A DNA stretch of 64,000 nucleotides from NCBI GenBank assembly GCA_028564705.1, contig JAPXFQ010002845.1, positions 62,001 through 126,000 of the forward strand, read 5' to 3'. Numbering within the stretch: the stretch's first letter is position 1; each line of letters opens with the position of its first letter. This document shows positions 1 through 11,343 of this stretch, in pieces. Source of the stretch: Apricaphanius iberus (Eukaryota; Chordata; Actinopteri; Cyprinodontiformes; Aphaniidae). The notes under the pieces are model-generated. The model was not told where the DNA came from. It searched no databases and saw nothing but the letters and a program-made list of their open reading frames with translations. Both the position numbers and the translations under genes were made by a program.

Positions 1-22
1 GATAGCGCAACTCGCGGACAAC

Positions 23-298
23 ATGTCTGACTCCGAAACTTCCGATGATAAATGCAATTTTAGCACAATATCAGATGAAACAGATGATGAAGAAAGTAAT
101 TTTAGCAAAATACCAAAGGCATACCTTTATGAACCGGAGTACACCGATGCTGAACTTCAGCAGATGGAGATAGAACGGGAAGAGAGAGAGAGAAGACAGA
201 GACGGCAGCGCGGATTGATGGAAATGGAAGAGAAAATAGTGCCGATTAAAACTGGAGGTATGAATTTTTTTGGTGGGCAGTTTTGTGATGTAAATTAA
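23..298 (+). CDS. Small charged ORF (91 aa), probably transposon-associated
   Basis: The ORF opens with an ATG at 23 and ends with TAA. The N-terminal half is acidic and Ser/Asp/Glu-rich. A short block around residues 33-48 (IPKAYLYEPEYTDAEL) follows, then a highly charged Glu/Arg helix (about residues 49-72) that would form a coiled coil or basic patch. The tyrosine/acidic block resembles N-terminal parts of cysteine-rich, P2X7-tail-like proteins carried by many teleost repeats, but the cysteine domain itself is absent. A typical transposon end follows about 200 bases downstream. It may be a first exon, a truncated accessory ORF, or chance. Function unknown. Confidence 0.35.
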   Translation: MSDSETSDDKCNFSTISDETDDEESNFSKIPKAYLYEPEYTDAELQQMEIEREERERRQRRQRGLMEMEEKIVPIKTGGMNFFGGQFCDVN

Positions 299-507
299 TC
301 AAGCTTTCAAACACATATATTTTTTTCAATTAAAAATGCATAGTTTTGTGGCCCCGGAAACTAACAGGGACTACTTTCTTGAACAACTTCAAGCGGCCAG
401 AACTCTGACCAGGGAGGTGACCACTGAGTGAGACAACGTGTATGCACTATAGTGCTGGTGAGATTGCATACAACTTCATGTCTTAAATAGGCGAACTATC
501 CCTTTAA
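299..507. mobile_element. End of a TTAA-flanked DNA transposon
   Basis: The stretch finishes with gcgaactatccctttaa. Its reverse complement (TTAAAGGGATAGTTCGC) is a widespread terminal motif of teleost elements inserted at TTAA (piggyBac- or Kolobok-like). The other end would lie left of the window. The short ORF at 23-298 may belong to the same element. Family assignment is from memory of the motif. Confidence 0.4.
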
Positions 508-1448
508 ACATCCTCCACAGATTCTTTATTAAATTGACGTTTGGAGACTGGCTAGGACACTCCAGAACCTTGAAATGCTTTAGCCACTCCTTCATTGCCT
601 GTGCAGTGTGTCTGGAGTCATCACGATCATGAACGATCCAGCCAAATTTCATTGTTAATCTTCAGACAGAAGAAAGGAGTTTTTTTATCCAAATTCTCAC
701 CCTACATGACCCCATTTATCATTTCATTAACACGGATAATTTGTCCTGTCCCCATTACAGAGCAGACCAAATGCATAATGTTTACACCCCCATGCTTCAC
801 AGTGGGTATGGTGTTGTTGGGATGCAACTCAGAATTCTTCCCTATCCAAACATGGCAAGTGCCGTTTATTCCATAGAGTTCTATTTTGATCTCACCTGAT
901 CACATGATATTCTACCAATTATCCTCTGGATCATTCAGATGGCCATGTGCTGGGTTAAGCATGGAGACTGCAGAATTTTGATCCTCATAAGGTTTTACTA
1001 ATAGCAACCTTTGTTACTGTGGTCCCAGTTTTCTTGAGGTCAGTGACCAGTTTCCTCTGTGTAGTTCCGGGTTAGAGGTAAAATAACGTGGCAACGGGGG
1101 CCCAGCTCCCGGGTGAGAGTCAAGAGCGCTAACCATTCAGCCAAAGGATCAATTGGAGCAATAATACGATAATACTTATTAAATGTTCTAATAATTCCTC
1201 CAACAGTTGATCTGTACACACCAAGCGTCTTGCCTATTGTAGATTGGCTCATCCCAGTATTATGCAGGTTTAGAATATTGTCCCTGGTTTCCTTAGACCA
1301 CTCTTAGGTCTTTGCCATGTGGAAGCTGGAGTCTGAATGTTTGAAGGTGTGGACAGATGTCTTTTATTGAGATAACCAGTTCAAACAGGTACTAGTTATA
1401 CAGGTAGCGAGTAGTGGATAGAAAAGGTTCTAAGAGAAGAAGTAACAC
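508..1448 (-). mobile_element. Tc1/mariner-like element, part 1 (decayed)
   Basis: On the minus strand this region carries typical Tc1 transposase remnants. The clearest is the helix-turn-helix peptide SQSTIGKTLGVYRSTVG encoded near 1200-1250; the catalytic part toward 520-900 has stops and shifts. The sequence at 1320-1440 matches the 5' untranslated part of common teleost Tc1 copies. The copy is interrupted at 1449 by an LTR and continues after it. It abuts the TTAA element on the left, where its own end is missing. No intact transposase remains. Confidence 0.75.
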
Positions 1449-1723
1449 TGTCATGCCTCACTCCACACTCAGCTTCCCTCACTCACTCATCATCATCATC
1501 ACCCTCACCTGTGCCTCCAATCACGCACACCAGATCCTCCTTACCTCACCTCTTTATAACCTGCCACTTCCCTTCAGTCACGGCCGGATCATTACAGGAC
1601 TTCAGACCTTCCACTGTGTGTTTCTCCTGTTATCTTCGTTCTCGCCATCCTTCACCCTCAATAAAGAACTCTGCACCTTGCTTCTGCGTCTGGGTCCATA
1701 CCTCACACCGCAAATCCCTGACA
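1449..1723 (+). mobile_element. Solo LTR (gypsy-type) with 5-bp target duplication
   Basis: The 275-bp unit begins TGTCATGCC and ends CCCTGACA, giving TG...CA ends within a TGTCA/TGACA inverted repeat. It is flanked by the direct repeat AACAC at 1444-1448 and 1724-1728. AATAAA lies near 1661 and is followed by a sequence ending in a TCTGGGTCC-like block, as in the R/U5 part of many fish Ty3/gypsy LTRs. No internal retroviral or gag-pol sequence is present, so this is the product of LTR-LTR recombination. It sits inside the Tc1 copy and is therefore younger than it. Confidence 0.8.
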
Positions 1724-1900
1724 AACACATCTGTGAAGGCCAGAATTGTTCCACGTATGTAGGTACTTCTTTTCTGCACCATTATACCAATAGATTATTT
1801 AAAAAACATGCTGTGGAATTGCCTGGATTTTACCCCCCAGGATTTTTCAAATGCTAGAGACAAGTACAGAAAATCCCAAATTGCACTTTTCCTTTGAGAT
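1724..1900 (-). mobile_element. Tc1/mariner-like element, part 2
   Basis: This continues the Tc1 copy after the LTR. The text from the target duplication onward (atctgtgaaggccagaat and following) matches the region that normally joins directly to the sequence left of 1444. The terminal inverted repeat is too decayed to place, so the right limit is approximate. Confidence 0.6.
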
Positions 1901-2378
1901 AATGTGAGCTTCTTTTTACATTAATTGCTTACTTTAAAAAAATGTATTAGTGTTTGTCTAAAATTGTGTAGTGCTGTTTCCCTTCCATATAGTGCTAGCA
2001 ATATGAACTGATTACACACAAGACAATAAAGTGTTGTGCTTAAAAACCTATCACATTTTGTGCAGCAGACAAGGATGCTGAAATATCATAGAATAGATTA
2101 ATCCTTAAAGTCCCCTAAAGGAGAAATTCAGCTGTAACAGCAGCAAAATGAAAGATGATAGAAGAATTTTGGATCACACAAAAAAGGTAGAAAACGTGTA
2201 AAATCTGAATTAAGAATAATATTTGTACATTAAGGACATAATCATAAAAGCCAAAGCATTGTGCAGTCATTAAAAATAAAGGGAAATACTTAGATTAGAA
2301 TGAGCAACTGAGTAAGATAATTTAAAAACAGCGAATAGTTAGAGAATGTAGTTGTGCAATAAAGTAAAAAAGTAAACA
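1901..2378. other. AT-rich non-coding DNA
   Basis: There are no ORFs, repeats or motifs that I can support here. Confidence 0.5.
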
Positions 2379-2509
2379 TACACTGAACAACACACTTCTT
2401 TGCTGAAACAATCCATCCCGCCTCACAGGTGTGTCATATCAAGATGCTGATTAGACAGCATGATTATTGCAAAGATGTGCCTTAGACTGGCCACAATTAA
2501 AGACTACTC

Positions 2510-2527
2510 GGGGGGGGGGGGGGGGGG
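2510..2527 (+). repeat. 18-base G homopolymer
   Basis: This is an uninterrupted run of G inside the Tc1-type element, at a place where the family has a short G/C-run. It is probably an expansion of that run and could be misassembled. Confidence 0.9.
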
Positions 2528-2716
2528 TTCTGGGGACTCCGAAAACCAGTCAGTATCTGATGTGACCACCATTTGCCTCATGCAGTGTAACACATCTCTT
2601 AGAGCTCTTCTTAAATGACTATAAAAATTAGATGGATATTGGCCGGAACAGGAACACGCTGTCGTATATGTTACAGGCCCCAGGTCAGGGCTGAAATAAC
2701 AGTCAAAATACGTGAT

Positions 2717-2787
2717 CTGAAAAACAGTGTAAAGTGTAGAGCAATGAACGGGCGAAGCGCTGTTTCCTCTGTCCAGATCTCGTCTGA
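2717..2787 (+). repeat. 71-bp direct repeat, copy 1
   Basis: The block begins ctgaaaaacagtg and ends ctcgtctga. It is matched at 3663-3733 with a single a/t difference. Confidence 0.9.
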
Positions 2788-3662
2788 TTTATTTAACTTT
2801 ACACAATGGATTTTCTTTTTTACAGTGTACAGTATTAGTGCAATAAACTCATACATACATACATTCTTTTCATCTGTTGTTTCGCATTTCCTCTGGTAAA
2901 CATGAACCTCAACATCGTATCTCATTCATATTACCAATCAACCACACAATTATGATGTTACTCAGGATTAATCACCTGTTCTTAAAGCTAACACACACTT
3001 TAGCTGCCTTTTTTTCCCTGAGTCCGGCATTAATATGTACACTGCTGCCAATAAACTTGTGCATTAAACAATATTCTTTTTAGGATTTCAACATTTCACT
3101 CTAAAGTAACAATGTGTTGCATTACTAAACCTTTAAACAATATTATTAACAAGATTATATTATATGTTACTCTGTTTTCTTCCTTTAACACAACCCACTT
3201 GGTCCTTCAGTCATTTCCTGGGTCACAGCAATTAAACACGATCAATGTCTGTCACTTTATATCAAGGTTAAACCTTAAGCACGACTGTACTGTCTCATTA
3301 CATATCAAATAAACATGTTGCATAACCCGAAAAATCGGGCCTTACTCTCTCTTTCCAGCCTTAAATTAGTTTACCCAGCTTCCTGGTTGCTTACTATTAC
3401 AGTAATGAAATATCTAATAAATGCTTATCTGCATAGAATAGAACACTCACGAACAGACTACACGAACCCTCGCGATATTTCTGCCTCTCAAGCCCGCGAA
3501 ACTCTCCAATGCGGCGCGCATTCCCCTCCTCCAAACTCCGACTAACTATTTTCCCCGCTGGAAAATACACGATAATATAGCAAGATAACGTTGCTCACGA
3601 ACAGAGAACTATATCAAAATCACTTAGACTCCAACTAAATATATTCTTTATCATGCACTGAC

Positions 3663-3733
3663 CTGAAAAACAGTGTAAAGTGTAGAGCAATGAACGGGCG
3701 AAGCGCTGTTTCCTCTGTCCTGATCTCGTCTGA
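3663..3733 (+). repeat. 71-bp direct repeat, copy 2
   Basis: This is the second copy of the block at 2717. It is followed by GC-rich sequence absent after copy 1. Confidence 0.9.
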
Positions 3734-4575
3734 GGGGGAGCCGGGAGTCCGCCGCTAAAAGAGACCTGGTGCAACGCCCCCCCATTGGAACAAAGGTTCC
3801 GCCTAACTTCTTTTGGTTCCCCTTTACACTCAGATCAGTCAATGATAATAAGAATCATGTTTGATAAATTCCCATAAAAATCTAAGTAGAGAACTTAAAT
3901 GGTTGCAACCTTTTCTAAATTAAATATTAACTAAAAACAATGTGGTAGCATATTTTTAGATGCACCACATATACGCAGATCAAGGCCATCCCAAACATGC
4001 GCAATGGGTGACGTTGTCTAGTTAGTGTAATGGCAATGCAAGAACTGGGATGTTTTCAGCTTCCAAGAATTGTGTACAGATTCCTGCAACATGGGGCCCT
4101 GCATTATCATGCTGCAACACGACGTGATGCTGTTGGAAGTATGGCACAACAATGAGCCTCAGGATCTTTGGAGATGGTTTATGGTAGAGAAATTAACATT
4201 CAAATCACAAGCTCTGGTGGACATTCCTGCTGTCAGCATGCCAATTGCTCGCTCCCTCAAATGACATCTGTAGCATTATGCTGTGTGATACAACTGAACA
4301 TTTCAGAGTGGCCTTTTATTGTGGCCAGTCTAAGGCACACCTGTGCAATACTCATGCTGTCTAATCACCATCTTGATATGGCACACATGTGAGGTGGGAT
4401 GGATTATCTCAGCAAAGGAGAAGTGCACACTATCACAGATGTAGACAAATTTGTGAACAATATTTGAGAGAAATTGTTATTTTGTCTATGTAAAAAATGG
4501 TTCAGATCTTTGAGTTCATCTCATAAAAAATGGGAGCAAAACAAAAGTGTTGCGTTTATATTTTTGTTCAGTGTA

Positions 4576-5667
4576 TTATTTACAAGAAGTTAACAGAACT
4601 TAATCTGATAAAAAAGATAACAGCAGCAGTATACGTACCAACACATATACATACAGTACATACACATTCATTTAACAAAGAAAAGCTGAACAGTTGGGCC
4701 TTGCCTTTTTTCACAGATACTGCTCACATTTTACCCAAAGGTGAAAATAAAAGTGAAGGGGTGTAGGCGAACACCTGTTTGCAGAGTGTAGGAAAGAGAT
4801 ATGATGCAGTAAAAAAGTTCTGGAAATTGTGAGAATATCAAAAATAGCTTTTAAATGTGTTTTAAAAAGTCTTGTAATACTGAAAGGACAAAAGAGAGTC
4901 AAGGATATGGTGTTTCACAAGATCTGATGCCTTCGTTTTCACACTCATCCACTGATGTTTCCAACATTTAACAAGATAGCAGTGTGAAAAATCTCCCACA
5001 GACGAACCCAACAAATCTCTCAGATATTTGCTGTCACCATTATTTCTTTGTTGTGTGTCTGTGTGTGTTTTCACTGTGGTTGGCGTGGCCTGGAGCATGG
5101 CACTTAGCCCCAAGTTGCATATCAGTGTGTGAATGTGTGACCAGCTGGGGGAACGTGGCTCTTGTGTAGAAGTGCTTTAAGTTGTCTCTATGACACACTA
5201 GCTTGTTGCCACCTACAGTTGGAATGGTGATATCTCTACTTTTTGTTTTAATTGTTTGAATCTTTTCATTTACTTGGATTAATATGTTTTTATTTAAATG
5301 CAGGAAATTTAAAAATATCTCTGCGTATCTAGAAAGACAAATATCTATAGACCCCGCTTGGAAGAACTTGAAGTATCATATCACCCACTGAGACTGACAA
5401 GTTTAATTAGTTATTTATTTTTTTTAGATATATGTACACATACTAGGCTAAATTCCAGCCAATGCACAATGAATTAAAATTTTTACCTGAGATTATGAAT
5501 TTACATGCAAGCAATTTATTTTTACAACTCATTAGGTTCTGATCCACAAAATGTAATTGGCAGAAATGTGTTAGCCCAACTGTTGATGGATGCAGTAAAT
5601 AAACATTGCCAATAAACCAAGTAAATTTAAAATAATAACAAAAAGACCCCTATAAAACATTATACCA
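4576..5667. other. Non-coding, apparently single-copy DNA
   Basis: A TG-rich patch lies near 5050-5075. No exon-like ORFs or transposon signatures were recognised. Confidence 0.5.
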
Positions 5668-5746
5668 TTAATTCAATTCACTTTTATTTATATAGTGCCA
5701 ATTCACAACAAATGTCTTCTCAAGGCACTTTACAACAAAGGTAATT
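5668..5746 (+). repeat. LINE/SINE 3'-tail fragment
   Basis: The motif tttatttatatagtgcc followed by a ctcaaggcactttaca-like block is the common 3' tail shared by many teleost LINEs and SINEs. No body of the element is attached. Confidence 0.55.
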
Positions 5747-8624
5747 TCCATACTATTACACAAGCATTCCAATCAGTTAAAAGTTTTCTATGTAAGCCCA
5801 GTAGATTGCGATGAATCAGTTTACCTCAGACTACGGTTTTTATTTGCAATTATTTATTCAATTCCTATAAAGAAAACTATGTGCAGTAAAATGAAAACAT
5901 CCTTCATAACAGGACCAAATTTCCTCCAGCATATAACTCAGGTGTGATGCTATCAACTTTTCTGTAAAACCACAGAAGCAGGTGTGGCTTATTTACAATA
6001 AATAAGGGCTTGAAATAAAGACGGCAAGCAGACAAACATCCACCTCTGCTTGTATCTGTCTCTTTAGAACAAGCTTTCCTGTACGCACGCTTCCATGCAC
6101 ACAGACTAACACACTCCCTCACACTCCCTCACCGCACAGCCTTGGAGGAAACACAGGAAGGGAAGGAGGGAGGGGGTTAGAGAGAGGATGATGTCACCTC
6201 TCTAGACGGTGGAGGCTTGAGATAATGGTGACATTTCAGGGTAGGTGATGTCATTCTTCCACCTCCCCTCTTCTTTCCGCTTATATCCTCCTCCCTTTCC
6301 TCTCTTCCCCTCCTCCGTGCAGGTGGCTGTCCAGGCTTTTTGAGCCCTCACACCGGAGTATTAGCTTTTGAATAGGCACTGAGTACACAGGCAAAGTGAA
6401 CCCAGCCCCCCGTGCTGTGTTCATAAGTTGTGATGTGTGAGACTTAATGTGCGTGGGCGTCATGTGGGTGGTTTGTGTTTGAATGTGGGAGATTTTTTTA
6501 TGTGGGAGTGTATGGCTTTGGACATGGATGTTCCTTTTTTGTGCGTTAATATGAGTGTGATTTGGGTGTCTGTGTGCATCACTTTAAGTACACCGGCATG
6601 CGTATGGTCCGGCTGTGCGCAGGCAAGTGTATGTAGATGGGATTTCTGCCCCCCACCCAGTTTCCCACTGAGACCAATCAAGCTGAGAAGTGCCAGGTTT
6701 CCATGCTCGTTGCCAGAGTCCCTCGCTGAGCTTCTTACCCTCAGGATCTGCTCATTTAAGGTTTTCTGGCTTTACCCCTATTTCTTTAAAAAAAATCTAT
6801 GATATTAAGAAGGACTTGCTGGTTTCATTTGTTCCAGAATCTTTCAAACAGTGATTATATATATAGGAATATAACAAATATATTCCCAAAAATACGCCCA
6901 TGGATCCTATTTTTGAAGATATAAAAAGCAAACCCTCACCTCCAAGTTTGATCCCAAATATTCACGGGTCATTTACATTTTATGGAGATTTGGTTAACCT
7001 ACTTCAACAACACTGGGCTGATTGCCACTGATAACTGATGGTTTAAAGCCCGCAGGCTGTTTTACCTCTAGTCCCACTGCGGAGCTCTCAGTTGCTCGCC
7101 GGCAGTATTTTTATACCTGAAAAAACTCACTACTAGTGCAGTGCACTTTCAACTCCGCCAAGTTCTGATACCCTGTCTTTCTTTCTCTGTCGAGAGGACT
7201 CCAAGCACTGTGTGTGAGCTGTAAACAAGTTCCCACCCCCCACCCACACCGCCATACACACACACTCAGGCTGTATCTGGGCAAAAAGAGCTTTCTGAAA
7301 CCATAAGCATCCGTCTTATCATATGATTGCTTTTTTTTTTTTCTGCATGACATGCTTGAATCACGGGGCACAGAAGGCTTCTCTTCACACCTAGAGGAAG
7401 TTGACCAGAAACCATAGCACATGTTAAAACTACCAAAGGAACTAATGCGTAGAGAATATGAACACAAAAACAAGAGAACAAGGGTTGCATATAAAAGCAA
7501 CTCCTTCTAATGCTTCCAGTGTTTGCAAAAAGTGTTTTTTTAAACCTTGTTTTTTTTTTAAATGCGGCTAATATTTATGCATGATATCTTTGTTATTCAA
7601 ACCTAATACCGCATGTATTAGTGCCTACAAAAGCCTATTAAAGAAATGAAAATGTGCAACAAATTTGTGCTACAAAATTATAAAAATAAAAATATATAAA
7701 AATAATATTCCAACATGACAAAACATTTTCCAATGCCATTTACATGCATATGTAAGGTTGCAGGTTTAGCTTCTATAATAGTAAAGTGTTTTTTTCAGTT
7801 GGATTTTGAGCACATTGCTGTTGTGTATAGTCATTTAAAATGTGCTTGTTAAAATCAAACCCATCCACCCTCCCTTTCACTTAAGTGTAATGTGATCAGC
7901 AGTCTTTCCCTTTACCAGTAAGGTGGACTTGGCCCAGGTTGGGTCCAGTCAGCCAGTCTGATTGTGACATGGGGAGGGTCAGTATAGCAAAGTGGTAATA
8001 AGAGTGTAAATACAGTTCTGAAAGACCCAATCTTTAAGAATTTATGGTGTAACTTTTACACCATAAAAACAGGTGTTTTCAAAACGTTTGGTGATACAAC
8101 ACCATTTTTGATGTTCATTTCCGGAGCTGACACTATATGGGAGGGTCGCGTTGCTGATTACTTCACTATAGAACCCTTGATGTACTGACTGACTTTCGCT
8201 CTATGGCAGTACTCTACATGCTACATAATGATATAAATAAACCCACAGTTTTTAGACATGAGCTATGGCAGATTCACCAAAGAAGACACTTTCAGAAGAA
8301 GCGAGAAAAAGAAACTGGGCTGCAAGAACCGAAAGCTCCTGGAGCTTCTCTGCTGAAGGATTGGTAATTTTCTGAGTCACACCGGGTGAACTGATGTGCC
8401 CGCTGCAGAGCTGGATGCTGAACCAGCTTCTCAACTCCAAAGAAGACGCTATCAGTGGAAACAAGGAAAAGAAACTTGGCTGCATGAGCAGCTAACAGCT
8501 GCTGCAGAAAGCTCGTCAACCTCTGATTAATACCAGGTTGAATCCGTTCTGTGCCCGGTTTGAATAAGGAAAGTTGTAGCTTATGCTGAGCCGCGGAGCT
8601 GGAAGATAGGAGAAAACCATATGT
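5747..8624. other. Non-coding, apparently single-copy DNA
   Basis: There are purine/pyrimidine-skewed patches around 6150-6310 and homopolymer T runs near 7330 and 7540. Several short ORFs are open on both strands at once, and none shows splice structure or familiar domains. Confidence 0.5.
6187..6254. promoter_or_regulatory. Cluster of CRE/AP-1-like motifs (possible regulatory element)
   Basis: Two near-identical GTGATGTCAT / GATGATGTCAC-type motifs bracket a GGTGACAT motif within 70 bases, in a locally GC-rich stretch. ATF/CREB and AP-1 factors bind such sites. No gene is seen nearby, so a role is inference. Confidence 0.2.
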
Positions 8625-9466
8625 CCCTTTTCCCCTAGGGCCAGTACAGTACGAACGGGTAGCCTGGAACGGTTCTGGTATGTTTCCATTACCTGTGTCT
8701 GGTCCGAGCCAACCCCTTTTTTTGGACTACCTCTACCTTGGTCTGAAGTGTACCAAAGCGACCCAACACGCCCAACTATGGACTGATTGGTCCAGTAATA
8801 TGATATCCCTCTCTCTCCTACCTAGCAGTGGTAGCTGCTGATTCGCCTGGAGTTGTTTGTTTGAAGTGATGTCTCAGAACATAATAACAGTAACAACACC
8901 CAAATCAAAAATGTTCTCCATAAAATTGGAAATATTTAAAGTGTCAGAGAAGGTTCTATTTTTCTCTTCTGTAAGTAGCTCCATATAAAAAAAACTGAGT
9001 GCTTTATAAACTGTTTTATAGCGTTTAGGAAGAGTTGTGGTTCTGTTGTTTTGGCTGGTGATCTTGTAAAACCGTCAAAACACTTCTTGAGATGCACTCC
9101 ATAGAGATTTGTTTTCATGACAGTGACATTACGGCACAAGCCATGAGAGGGTGACAGAGGGGATGTATCTGCAAAATTACAGAGTGTGTCTTTCAAATCA
9201 GTCATCACTCACAGTTTCCTGACATTACAGAAGCCCATGCTTACACCACCGTATCTAACCTACTCTGTCTCGTGTTACTCATTGGCCTATTACCATAAAA
9301 TGGCCTCCATTTCTGTTAGTAGGTGTGTTGGGTTGCTCCTGTCTGTTTCAGACTAAGCCAGAGGTAGTTCAAAAAAGGGGTTGGCTCGACCCAGTCAAAG
9401 GCAGTGGAAATATGCTAAATAGGGGAGGACCCAACCCGGTCTGGGCTGAGCCTAGTGGAAAAGGGG
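8625..9466. mobile_element. Fold-back (long-TIR) MITE, copy 1
   Basis: The left arm, starting cccttttcccctaggg, and the right arm, ending agtggaaaagggg, are inverted copies of one another over roughly 140 bases. Both include a gagccaacccctttttt-type block and a cccaacac block. The centre has no intact transposase. The same family recurs at about 34940-35424. Superfamily (hAT or Harbinger) is not settled because the target duplication is unclear. Confidence 0.7.
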
Positions 9467-10449
9467 TATAACAGCCTTTTAATACAGGACACTACAAGAC
9501 TGTGGGTTATTCCTGCAACCTAAAATCTGTTGATTTGTGCAATTCATGAAGAAAGTCACCTCAAGGCCATTTACAAAACAATCCAGTTTATACACAGAAA
9601 TCAGCTCAATGTAATAATTTTCAATTACATTCCTGTTTGAGCCTAGATATAAAAAAATGCTGTCAGACTTAGTTTCTTATAAAATATTTTCTCTTTGCAG
9701 CAGCATGATTGGAAAGGAGAACTCAACTTAAACGGGAAGAAACCTCCAGCTGAAGCACAGTGTAAGCAAACATCTGTTGCGACAGTCTGGGGATTTGAAA
9801 GAAGTTATAGGGTTGTCCTTGTTTGTCCTTCATTCATTGGTGCAGTCATTAGCGCTGTTCCCCCACAGCAATAAGGTCCTATACATAACAAACTTGGATA
9901 GGGTCATTTTTTTGTACAATTTTCTGTGGCACTTAGAGCTTTATTAAAATAAAAATCATGCAGGAAATGGCTTGAGAGAAAAGGGAGAGAACACATGCTA
10001 CATGGGTCTGTAGCTCATGAATCAAACCCGGAAAGCTGTATGGGACACACCCTCTGCTGCTAAGTGTTACTCCAAGTTACTCCAACTTCTTCCCATTTTG
10101 AAAATATCAGTTAATTGACCACTGGAAATATTCTTCTGTTTTTTCAAGCCTCTTCCTGGGTATAACTCACCTTTCCACACCAGTCTTTACAGACTGGAAT
10201 AAGCCTGCCTGCTGTTCCCTGAAGGAACTAATGAAAATGAATGGATCATCCATTTAAACTTATATATACTACACAATAAAAGTTTAAGGTTCTTTTTTCA
10301 GACCACTCTTGGTTGCTTTTACAAGATATTGGTTATTTCAACCATTCTTGGGATTGTGAAAACTAACTCAGTTTTTTGGGTCAAACCTACAACCCAAAGC
10401 TTATGTTTTAAATCAACTCGGGGTTAAATCAGTTCATATCATTTTTGGC
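9467..10449. other. Non-coding DNA
   Basis: Nothing recognisable beyond AT-rich single-copy sequence. Confidence 0.5.
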
Positions 10450-10575
10450 TGTAGAAAGAGGACTCAAATTTAGCAGTGAAAGTTGTGCAGATTTAATGAA
10501 GAAAATGTCAAATTAACAGAAATAAACTGGAGGGCAAAATCTCTAGGAGAGGAATCAAAGATGAGGAACTGGCAG

Positions 10576-11265
10576 CAGTGTTGGGAGTAATGCATTACAA
10601 AAGTAATTAGTAACAGGAATATATTACTTTTTTCAGTAACTGAGTAATGTAATGCATTACTTACAAAATATACAGCAATATATTACTAGTTACAATGTCA
10701 GTAACTCAAGTTACAAATGCGTTTTAAAAATGTTTTCTGGCCAACTAATGAAACAGACCAAATCAAGTTGGATACGGTAGAACAAGATCCACTTCCTGTT
10801 GCTCAAAACTAAAATATCAGAGAATCAGGACGGCTGAGGAAAAGATCCGACTGTACATTTAAACATTATTCACACTGTTTTCTTAATCATCTGCTGTAAG
10901 ACTTCAGACATCTAATCTTTGTCAACCATCTTTGTGATGTGTACTTTCAGCACCTTCTTTTGATTAGATTTAACACACATTACCATGAAATAGAAGGCAT
11001 GCAAAGGAGCTAGAGACTTAATTTTAATAAAATCGTGTTTAAAATGCAGTATTGCGGTGTGACACTTGTGTAAAATGTACATTGAAGTTACAGTGGTTAG
11101 AAGTCGTGTTAGATATTTAAGATGTTTTGCCAAAAGTAACTTAAAGTAGTGTAACTCAGTTACATTTTTAAGACAGTAAAATGTAATGCAAACATATAAA
11201 ATTTTTGACATTGTAACAAGTAATGTGAAATATATTACAATTTCTTTGTAACTTGCCCAACACTG
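10576..11265. mobile_element. hAT-type non-autonomous element (690 bp)
   Basis: The terminal inverted repeat is CAGTGTTGGG...CCCAACACTG. It is flanked by the exact 8-bp duplication ACTGGCAG (10568-10575 and 11266-11273), which is diagnostic of hAT transposition. Sub-terminal sequence is dominated by gtaat/attac repeats. No transposase ORF is present. Confidence 0.9.
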
Positions 11266-11343
11266 ACTGGCAGTGAGCTGAGGGAGCCGAGGAGCTTAAG
11301 TATACTGAGGGGGGGGTGAGGAAACTAGAAACCTCAGGGCTAA

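Larger units (their letters stand above)
2669..3969. mobile_element. 1301-bp TG...CA insertion with 4-bp TATA duplication (candidate solo LTR)
   Basis: The Tc1-type sequence is interrupted after gtcgTATA and resumes with TATAcgcag, so a 4-bp target duplication flanks the insert. The insert begins TGTTACAGG and ends CACCACA, as retroviral or gypsy LTRs do. It encodes no recognisable protein. A 71-bp block is present twice inside (2717-2787 and 3663-3733), with one mismatch over that length. The two copies have unrelated flanks, so they are not the paired LTRs of one element. A long solo LTR is the best reading; a non-autonomous LTR element is possible. Confidence 0.55.
2379..4575 (-). mobile_element. 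Tc1/mariner-like element with long TIRs, internally deleted and interrupted
   Basis: The outer ends are TACACTGAAC and GTTCAGTGTA, each carrying a TA. The right arm (about 4290-4575) is the long terminal repeat typical of this teleost family, and the left arm has lost much of its repeat. Minus-strand transposase pieces remain: the C-terminal end next to 2540-2668, and a segment at 3970-4260 that would encode the part around the second catalytic aspartate. Most of the transposase gene is deleted. A 1301-bp insertion splits the element at 2669. Confidence 0.8.

Noticed and set aside
1414..1857. 147-codon open frame on the + strand
   Set aside because: It runs across the solo LTR and both flanking Tc1 pieces, so it cannot be one gene.
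2615..2899. Short ORFs in the 1301-bp insertion
   Set aside because: They cross the insertion boundary or have no gag, pol or envelope features.
2669..3969. Reading the two 71-bp repeats as paired LTRs
   Set aside because: Sequences on both sides of the two copies are unrelated, whereas paired LTRs would match out to both termini.
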